Assembly (NCBI RefSeq): GCF_004342165.1 | Contig: NZ_SMAL01000003.1 | Location: forward strand, 395,073-459,072 | Length of the DNA stretch: 64,000 nt | DNA from: Natranaerovirga pectinivora | GTDB taxonomy: Bacteria > Bacillota > Clostridia > Lachnospirales > DSM-24629 | Reading direction: 5' to 3' | Shown: positions 57,819 through 64,000 of the stretch, in pieces | Numbering within the stretch: position 1 is the first letter of the stretch | How the letters are laid out: every line of letters starts with the position of its first letter | Made by a program: the position numbers and the translations under genes | Notes under the pieces: model-generated | Databases searched by the model: none | Told to the model about the DNA's origin: nothing | The model's input: only the letters and a program-made list of their open reading frames with translations

Positions 57819-59498
57819 TTAGTCTGGTCTATATGAGCTTTTCAAAGATACAATTCTATTGAATACGAGATGATCTTCTGTTGTATCCTTAGAATCAACA
57901 CAGAAATAACCATGTCTTACAAATTGAAAACTATCTCCTGGTTTTGCATCTTTTACATATGGCTCTATATAGCACTCCTTCAATACCTCTAATGAATTTG
58001 GATTCACATTCCAATCCCCATTGTCTTTAATTAAAGGCTCTCCCTCTTTTAAAATGTGTTCATAAAGTCTAACTTCTGCTTTTACAGCATATGGCGCTGC
58101 TACCCAGTGAAGGGTTCCTTTTACTTTGCGACCAGTAAATCCTGACCCACTTTTTGTTTCTGGATCGTAAGAACATCGTAATTCAATGACTTCTCCATTT
58201 TCGTCTTTAATAACTTCTTCACATTTGATAAAATACGCGTTTTTTAAACGTACTTCATTCCCTGGAAACAATCTAAAGTATTTTTTAGGTGGATTTTCCA
58301 TAAAATCTTCTTGTTCAATATATATCTCTCTACAGAAAGGAATCTTTCTTATGCCCATTTCTTCATTTTCTTGATTGTTTTCTGCGTCTAGGTACTCAAC
58401 TTCATCTTCTGGATAGTTTGTTATAACCACTTTTAAAGGTTTTATGACACTCATAAGTCTTTCTTTTTTTAACTTTAGATCTTCTCGTATACAATATTCA
58501 AACATAGCATAGTCTGCTGAACTTTGACTTTTTGAAACACCAACAAGTTCCATAAATTTCTTAATGGACTCAGGCGTTACCCCTCTTCTTCTTAAAGCAG
58601 ATAATGTGACTAATCTAGGGTCATCCCAGCCATCAACAATACCATCTTCAACAAGTTTTTTAAGATTTCTTTTTCCTGTAATAACATCTGTTAAGTAGAG
58701 TTTTGAAAACTCTATTTGCTTAGGTGGCGTATCAAATTCTAATTCTTTTAATACCCAATCGTATAAAGGTCTATGATCTTCAAATTCTAATGTACAAATA
58801 GAATGTGTAATCCCTTCAATAGCATCTCCTATTGGATGTGCATAATCATATAAAGGATAAATGCACCATTTGTCTCCCGTGTTATGATGGGTTACGTGAG
58901 CAATTCTATAAATAATAGGATCCCTCATATTGATATTGGGTGAACTCATATCTATCTTAGCTCTTAATACCATAGCGCCATCAGGAAATTCCCCATTTTT
59001 CATTTTTTCGAATAAAGCTAAACTTTCTTGGGTCGGTCTATCTCTATAAGGGCTATTTTTACCTGGCTGTGTTAATGTACCCCTAAGTTCTTTAATTTCT
59101 TCTGCTTTTAGTTCATCAATATAGGCCTTACCCTTTTTAATTAATTTAATAGCACATTCATACATTGTATCAAAATAATCTGATGTAAAGAATGTATGCC
59201 CTCCAAAGTCAGCACCTAACCATTTAACGTCTTCAATAATCGACTGAACGTACTCAGATTTTTCCTTCATTGGATTTGTATCATCAAACCTTAAATTAAA
59301 TTTGCCATTGTATTTCTTAGCTGTCCCATAATTAAGTAGAATAGATTTAGCATGTCCTATATGCAAAAAACCATTGGGCTCAGGAGGAAATCTAGTATGG
59401 ACTTTCGTATATGTTCCCTCATCTAAATCTTTATCGATAATTTGCTCGATAAAATTTTTAGAAATTGAATCATTTTTTTCAAGATTTTCTTCTGACAT
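57819..59498 (-). CDS. glnS: Glutaminyl-tRNA synthetase
   Basis: 559 residues. Class I signature [15 protein letters not shown], the GlnRS-specific FDDTNP and [22 protein letters not shown], and the KMSKS-like loop TGKRNLKKL; a two-barrel anticodon domain follows. Presence of GlnRS in a clostridium, rather than indirect charging by GatCAB, fits several lineages of the class. ATG at 59498 has GGAGG upstream. Confidence 0.95.
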   Translation of the reverse strand: MSEENLEKNDSISKNFIEQIIDKDLDEGTYTKVHTRFPPEPNGFLHIGHAKSILLNYGTAKKYNGKFNLRFDDTNPMKEKSEYVQSIIEDVKWLGADFGGHTFFTSDYFDTMYECAIKLIKKGKAYIDELKAEEIKELRGTLTQPGKNSPYRDRPTQESLALFEKMKNGEFPDGAMVLRAKIDMSSPNINMRDPIIYRIAHVTHHNTGDKWCIYPLYDYAHPIGDAIEGITHSICTLEFEDHRPLYDWVLKELEFDTPPKQIEFSKLYLTDVITGKRNLKKLVEDGIVDGWDDPRLVTLSALRRRGVTPESIKKFMELVGVSKSQSSADYAMFEYCIREDLKLKKERLMSVIKPLKVVITNYPEDEVEYLDAENNQENEEMGIRKIPFCREIYIEQEDFMENPPKKYFRLFPGNEVRLKNAYFIKCEEVIKDENGEVIELRCSYDPETKSGSGFTGRKVKGTLHWVAAPYAVKAEVRLYEHILKEGEPLIKDNGDWNVNPNSLEVLKECYIEPYVKDAKPGDSFQFVRHGYFCVDSKDTTEDHLVFNRIVSLKSSYRPD

Positions 59499-59674
59499 TA
59501 AGAAGCCTCCTTAAATGTATTGTTTTTATTTGAATTTAGTCTTAATACAATAGCACCTTTTTTCCGATCTAGGCGCAAATTTTTTTACTAAAAGAATTTT
59601 ATAATACTTCCAAGGAAATACAAAAAATTACTTTTATATTATTACTAATAATACCATATTTTATTAAAAAGTCA

Positions 59675-59709
59675 AAGAAAAAAGCTGATCCCATATGAAA
59701 TCAGCTTTT
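59675..59709 (-). terminator. Terminator of the LysM-SleB hydrolase gene
   Basis: AAAAGCTGAT/ATCAGCTTTT arms with a ten-base loop and a U-rich end on the minus strand. Confidence 0.82.
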
Positions 59710-59738
59710 CTTTGCTTTTGTTTTTTTAAAGTTTCTTC

Positions 59739-60719
59739 CTATAAATAAAATGCGTGTCCAGCTATTGTTGTAATATATGGTCTATTCGCTGTAATCCAAA
59801 ATGTTGTAGCTTTTGCTGGGTTTAAAAAGAATAAACTATTACCAATATTATTATGACCTTCTAATGCTTCTCTAGCGGCTCTTATGCTATCTGCATTTGG
59901 TGTATTGTATATGGTTCCATTAGATATAGGTGTGAATTGTACGCCATGATTTCTGTCAAATATGACACCATATATACTATTAGGGAACTCACTACTATTT
60001 TTTCTATTTATAATAACATTAGCAACAGCTAATTTCCCTGCATAGGGTTCCCCTGAAGCTTCCGCATGAACAATTCTTGCCAACCAAAACAGTTCATCTT
60101 CTGTGTAACTTGTGCTAGTACTTGTTACAGTTGCTGAAGTATTACCATTAATACTTACCTTATTATTATTGTTATCCCACTGAATATTTGTTATTCCAAA
60201 TGCTTCTGCAAAAAATCTAATGGGTACAAAGGTTCTGTCTGTGTACAATTGAACTGGTGCATCTAATTTTACATTTCTTCCATTTATTCTAGCAATATCT
60301 GATCCTCTAGTGACTTCAATAGTATCGCTACCTCTAATAATCTGAGCTGTTGCTGAACCTTGTAACCATTTTATTTCATCAACCCCTAGGGCCTCAGAAA
60401 TAAACCTAAGTGGAACAAATACTCTGTCATTTTCAATATAAGGTTGTCTATCAAAGTGAACCAACCTATTATTTACTTCTACAGTTATTTGGTTTATAGC
60501 ATTTAACCTTACTAAATCTCCTGGTTGTAATTCCATTGGATTTCTGTAATTAATACTTTGTATACTGTTTAAATTCCTATTATGTTTTACAGATATAGTG
60601 AAATAAGTTTCACCTGGCATAACGGTATGCATATGATAAGAAGAAGCAAAAGCATTTATTGGTTGTACTATGATGAATGATAATACTAATGTTATTATAG
60701 TAAATACCATTTTCTTCAT
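59739..60719 (-). CDS. LysM and SleB-type cell-wall hydrolase
   Basis: About 326 residues: signal peptide, a LysM wall-binding domain (HTVMPGETYFTISVKHN), two copper-amine-oxidase-N-like repeats (VPLRFISEALGV and VPIRFFAEAFGI), and a C-terminal SleB/CwlJ Hydrolase_2 domain (LARIVHAEASGEPYAGKLAV with the catalytic Glu). ATG at 60719 has GAAGGGGG upstream; a longer frame to 60815 has none. It resembles spore-germination hydrolases. Confidence 0.9.
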   Translation of the reverse strand: MKKMVFTIITLVLSFIIVQPINAFASSYHMHTVMPGETYFTISVKHNRNLNSIQSINYRNPMELQPGDLVRLNAINQITVEVNNRLVHFDRQPYIENDRVFVPLRFISEALGVDEIKWLQGSATAQIIRGSDTIEVTRGSDIARINGRNVKLDAPVQLYTDRTFVPIRFFAEAFGITNIQWDNNNNKVSINGNTSATVTSTSTSYTEDELFWLARIVHAEASGEPYAGKLAVANVIINRKNSSEFPNSIYGVIFDRNHGVQFTPISNGTIYNTPNADSIRAAREALEGHNNIGNSLFFLNPAKATTFWITANRPYITTIAGHAFYL

Positions 60720-60790
60720 ATTAACTACCCCCTTCACACTGAGAGTATACGGTATTTTGACCCTATATTCAATAACTAAAAAATGGTAAA

Positions 60791-60839
60791 AAAAGAAGTA
60801 GTAAGTCACATTCATTAAGTTGCAACTTTCTACTTCTTA
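60791..60839 (-). terminator. Terminator of the second SleB-type gene
   Basis: AGAAGTAG/CTACTTCT arms with an imperfect inner stem and a seven-U minus-strand tail, about 80 bp after the gene. Confidence 0.7.
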
Positions 60840-60916
60840 TTGTATTTATATAACTCAGCCTATGCCATTTACTTTGCGTAAGAGATACACACTTCGTTTA
60901 AAGCATTCATTTCATC

Positions 60917-61849
60917 TTATAAGTAAAATGCGTGACCTGATATCTGGGTATGATAAGTTCTATTTGTTGCAACCCAACTTCCTCTTGCGCTGGTAGGTAC
61001 AAAGTATAAAGCATTACCAATATTATTATTACCCTCAAGGGCTTCTATTGCTGCCTTTATACTTTCTTCTCCTGGGTTGTTATAAATCATCCCATTATAA
61101 GCAGGTGTAAACTGCACACCATATTGTCTGTCAAAAATAACGTCTTTTATGTTATTTGGAAAAAGACTGCTTTTTTTACGATTAATAACCACATTAGCAA
61201 CGGCTAATTTCCCTTGATATGGCTCACCCCTAGATTCTGCTTCAATGATTCTAGATAGCCAATAAAGATCTTCATCTGAATAACTTTTTGCTACTTTAAT
61301 TGCTGGTTCTTCCTTAGGTTCTTCTTTAGCTTCTTCAATAACTTCTGCTGATCTTTGTAAGAGAAAACGTTCTTTAACAACCAGATTAGGTTTAGTGATA
61401 AGAACAGTTCTCGTCATATTGTCCCATTCAATTTCTTCTGCACCTAGAAGCTTTGAAAATGCTCTTATAGGTACATACATTGTTCCATTTATTATGCTAA
61501 CACTTTGGTTAATAACTTCTGTTTCACCGTTTACTAATATTTCATTAGACTCATTAGCAATAATAATTACAGCATCTTTAGTTGTTATTGTTACACTTTG
61601 AGTCTCTTCTTCCCATAGTATATTTTTTGCTTCAAAAAGAATTGCTAATTCTCTAATTGGAACAAATACTTGTTGGTTTATCAATATGGAATCTCCTTGA
61701 AAACCAATATTAAAATCATTAAATTTTATATCTCCTTGAAAACTTTCAATTATATTAGTAAATCCTTTGTCTATACTAGCAGCACCAACTTGTAATGTCA
61801 TTGTTACGACCATACAAAGCAAAGCTAATGCTTTTATAGTTTTCCTCAT
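60917..61849 (-). CDS. SleB-type cell-wall hydrolase without LysM
   Basis: 310 residues. Signal peptide, two copper-amine-oxidase-N-like repeats (VPIRELAILFEA and VPIRAFSKLLGA), an acidic linker (KEEPKEEP), and a SleB domain (LSRIIEAESRGEPYQGKLAV). It shares order and C-terminal sequence with the neighbouring LysM-SleB gene and is probably a tandem duplicate. ATG at 61849 follows AAGGAGTG. Confidence 0.9.
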   Translation of the reverse strand: MRKTIKALALLCMVVTMTLQVGAASIDKGFTNIIESFQGDIKFNDFNIGFQGDSILINQQVFVPIRELAILFEAKNILWEEETQSVTITTKDAVIIIANESNEILVNGETEVINQSVSIINGTMYVPIRAFSKLLGAEEIEWDNMTRTVLITKPNLVVKERFLLQRSAEVIEEAKEEPKEEPAIKVAKSYSDEDLYWLSRIIEAESRGEPYQGKLAVANVVINRKKSSLFPNNIKDVIFDRQYGVQFTPAYNGMIYNNPGEESIKAAIEALEGNNNIGNALYFVPTSARGSWVATNRTYHTQISGHAFYL

Positions 61850-62197
61850 CTACTCACTCCTTGAAATTAATTGTTCATAAATTTTTAAAATGGAATTCAT
61901 ATATAATTATTTCTAGTTTTACCAAAAATTATACAACAAGATAATTATATATAAAAACAGAAGTGTAATCAAGATTTTAATTTTAATTTTCTCTTGTTTT
62001 AGTCGCAAAATTTTATGTTTTTATTTTTATTAAAAGTTATTTATCTAATATTAGTGTTATTTTTCTGTTTTTCGTCGTCATTTTTATTAAATTTCTTTTA
62101 AGGATTCTTTACATAATTGTAACATTTTATATCTGTCAATGATTTCTTTGTTAAATAAGTATAGTTTATTACTTGCACAAAATATAAAATAATAAAC

Positions 62198-62229
62198 AAA
62201 AAAGACCTCTAGCAAAATCGCTAAAAGTC
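62198..62229 (-). terminator. Terminator after tRNA-Thr
   Basis: GACTTTTAGC / GCTAGAGGTC arms (ten pairs, some G-U) and a six-U tail on the minus strand. It ends the sigH-tRNA transcript. The 61850-62197 stretch beyond it shows no gene. Confidence 0.85.
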
Positions 62230-62237
62230 TATTTTAA

Positions 62238-62310
62238 AGCTCCCGACGGGACTTGAACCCGAGACCTCCGCCTTACCAAGGCGACGCTCTACCTACTGAG
62301 CTACGAGAGC
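62238..62310 (-). tRNA. tRNA-Thr (anticodon GGT)
   Basis: 73 bases. Acceptor GCTCTCG/CGGGAGC, D-arm AGCTCAGTAGGTAGAGC, anticodon loop TTGGTAA with GGT, T-arm GGGTTCAAGTCCC. The 3' CCA is not encoded. Its first base is also the last base of the sigH stop codon. Confidence 0.95.
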
Positions 62311-62963
62311 TAATTATTGTTGTTTTCTTCTAATATTAATTCTACTTTTCTTTTAATTCTTTGTAGGGCATTATCAATGGATTTTATTGGTCTATCTAGC
62401 AATTCAGCTATTTTCGTATAATTCACACCATCTAGATATAATTTTAATACATCTTTTTCAAACCCTGATAATCTATTATCGAGTTCATATTCTATCATAT
62501 TTAAGTTCTCTTTGTCAATTAGCATTTCTTCAGGATTAACAACTTTTTCTGATGGCATTCGATCTAGTAGAGAATTTTTCTCATAATCTTCCTCATACAT
62601 AGGTTTATTTAGGGATATGTATGAATTTAAAGGGACATGTTTTTTTCTTGTTGATGCTTTGATAGCAGAAATAATCTGCCTTGTCACACATAATTCCGCA
62701 AATACTTTAAAAGACGCTTCTTTGTCATCCTTGAAATCCCTAATGGCTTTATAAAGTCCTATCATGCCTTCTTGAATAATATCATCACTATCTGCGCCTA
62801 TTAAGAAATATGTTCTAGCTTTCTTTTTTACCAAATTTTTATATTTATTCATCAGGTATTCAAGGGCGTCATTATCCCCACTTTTTATATGTAAAATAAT
62901 CTCTTCATCAGTATAATGCTTATAATCTTTTAAATAAGTATCATCTCGTAATGTGTTATCCAT
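62310..62963 (-). CDS. sigH: RNA polymerase sigma-H factor (sporulation)
   Basis: About 217 residues. Region 2 (YKNLVKKKARTYFLIGADSDDIIQEGMIGLYKAIRDF) is recognised by its SDDIIQEG core; region 4 is ALQRIKRKVELILEE with KSIDNALQRIK. It directs early sporulation genes. ATG at 62963 has AGGTG six bases upstream. rlmB lies upstream, as in other clostridia. Its TAG stop shares its G with the first base of tRNA-Thr. Confidence 0.94.
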   Translation of the reverse strand: MDNTLRDDTYLKDYKHYTDEEIILHIKSGDNDALEYLMNKYKNLVKKKARTYFLIGADSDDIIQEGMIGLYKAIRDFKDDKEASFKVFAELCVTRQIISAIKASTRKKHVPLNSYISLNKPMYEEDYEKNSLLDRMPSEKVVNPEEMLIDKENLNMIEYELDNRLSGFEKDVLKLYLDGVNYTKIAELLDRPIKSIDNALQRIKRKVELILEENNNN

Positions 62964-63152
62964 ATGTATCACCTATTCATTTCTTCTCATTTTTAATCAA
63001 GGAATAACTTGGTGAAAAATGTGGTTCCTTGTATTGCCTTTACTTTATGTATATCAAGGATTTTCTTTATAAAGAAAACCCTTGAATATTGCATATCCTA
63101 CTCCCATATATAGTATAAAGTATACTATATATATATACTTTTGTTAAGTATT

Positions 63153-63929
63153 TTAAAGGGTCATATTTCTTTGTCTTACAATTTCAAATGCCAAAACCCC
63201 TGCCGCAACAGATGCATTTAATGATTCTATTTCACCTTTCATTGGAATAGATGTTATAAAATCACATTTTTCTCTTATGTTTTTACTTACGCCTTCACCT
63301 TCACTACCTATAACCAATCCAATAGGGCCTTTTAAATCAACTTTATACATCACTTCTCCATCCATATCTGCACATGCAAACCAAAGACCTTTTTCCTTTA
63401 ATTCTTCAATTGTTCGTGCTATATTGGTTACTTTTGCTACTGGTGTATAATTAATAGCACCTGCTGAAGTTTTAGCCACAGTTGCCGTTAATCCAACTGC
63501 TCTTCTTTTGGGTATAATGATACCATGGGCTCCAGCAATATTAGCAGTCCTAATTATGGCACCTAGATTATGAGGGTCCATAATATTTTCAAGTATAATA
63601 ACGAATGGCTGCTCACCTTTTTCTTCAGCTTTTTTTAGTATGTCCTCTACCGACGCGTAATTGTAAGCAGCTACATAAGCCATAACACCTTGATGTTTTC
63701 CTGTTTTCGATAAACCATCAATTCTTTCTTTGTCCACAAAGTTAACAACTATTTGAGCCGTTCTTGCATCTTTTATTATTTTTTTTATTGAACCTTCTTG
63801 GCTTCCTTCTTGTATTAATATTCTATCAATACTTCTCTCTGATTTTAATGCTTCTAGTACTGCATTTCTTCCTTCTAAAACCAGTTCTAATTCTTCGCTT
63901 TTACTTTTATCCTCTTTGAATTCTTTCAT
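63153..63929 (-). CDS. rlmB: 23S rRNA 2'-O-methyltransferase RlmB (TrmH/SpoU family)
   Basis: 258 residues. N-terminal substrate-binding region (LEGRNAVLEALKSERSIDRI) and SpoU motifs: ENIMDPHNLGAIIRTA, LVIGSEGEGVSKNI and IPMKGEIESLNASVAAGVLAFE. It methylates G2251 of 23S rRNA. ATG at 63929 follows AGAGGATTG. A gene upstream is cut by the window edge. Confidence 0.95.
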   Translation of the reverse strand: MKEFKEDKSKSEELELVLEGRNAVLEALKSERSIDRILIQEGSQEGSIKKIIKDARTAQIVVNFVDKERIDGLSKTGKHQGVMAYVAAYNYASVEDILKKAEEKGEQPFVIILENIMDPHNLGAIIRTANIAGAHGIIIPKRRAVGLTATVAKTSAGAINYTPVAKVTNIARTIEELKEKGLWFACADMDGEVMYKVDLKGPIGLVIGSEGEGVSKNIREKCDFITSIPMKGEIESLNASVAAGVLAFEIVRQRNMTL

Positions 63930-64000
63930 ATTTTCAATCCTCTTCTTTTCATAGCAATTTAAATTTTTTTAACCCGTTTATTATTAATTCATGTTTTGGT

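Noticed and set aside
63958-63999. Last 13 codons of an upstream gene (possibly mrnC) at the right edge
   Set aside because: The open frame is too short to assign, and other frames close nearby; no motif supports the name.

Overview
The window is AT-rich, almost entirely minus-strand coding, and carries genes typical of an endospore-forming anaerobic member of the Clostridia: rlmB-sigH, CotF-type coat proteins, SleB-type hydrolases, NfnAB transhydrogenase, the NADP glutamate dehydrogenase, and DUF6062, DUF2225 and DUF6106 genes. Placement in or near the Lachnospirales is inference; no rRNA or phylogenetic marker was compared.

Layout. 1-3855: the 5' end of era, a large M16C metalloprotease and a free-methionine-sulfoxide reductase. 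4029-8627: a four-gene siderophore ABC importer (yclNOPQ type) divergent from an AraC-type regulator, with a Fur-like box between them. 8728-10488: a chemoreceptor. 10720-13772: purH behind a ZTP riboswitch with an overlapping terminator, then the purine permease pbuG behind a PurBox-like operator. 14107-14445: a small DUF5658 membrane protein. 14482-25497: a 10.8-kb mobile element inserted in the 3' end of guaA. 25282-26817: intact guaA. 27144-34383: phoR-phoP-phoU-pstBACS with a Pho box. 34642-36096: guaB. 37002-40836: nfnBA and gdhA. 41199-43128: groSL with CIRCE. 43514-46766: two very small genes, a YetF-like protein, an encapsulin with its ferritin-like cargo, and two coat proteins. 46894-49841: a GntR regulator, a cupin, a SurA_N-type lipoprotein and a HAD phosphatase. 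49855-53606: ribDEBAH behind an FMN riboswitch. 53985-59498: an anchored protein of unknown function, ogg, DUF6062, DUF2225 and glnS. 59739-63929: two SleB-type hydrolases, tRNA-Thr, sigH and rlmB.

The most unusual part is the guaA island. It is bounded by 215-bp direct repeats of the guaA 3' end. It has a tyrosine recombinase at each end, a P4-type primase/SF3 helicase, a serine-resolvase homologue that has lost its catalytic residues beside a palindrome and motif array, a small membrane gene apparently needing a -1 frameshift at an A7 run, an SLH-domain surface protein, and no capsid or conjugation genes. The chromosome keeps a complete guaA reading frame, while the displaced end and the old terminator sit 10.8 kb away.

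Other points of note are a roughly 196-bp fold-back sequence inside the rib operon, a PDZ-like insertion in PstA, a possible structured RNA between phoR and guaA, a PerR/Fur-like site at the encapsulin-ferritin promoter, and a sigH stop codon that shares a base with tRNA-Thr. Several genes form functional groups: purine synthesis and uptake (purH, pbuG, guaA, guaB) with PurBox and ZTP control; phosphate uptake under PhoPR; iron uptake and iron storage; and NADPH supply (NfnAB) next to glutamate dehydrogenase.
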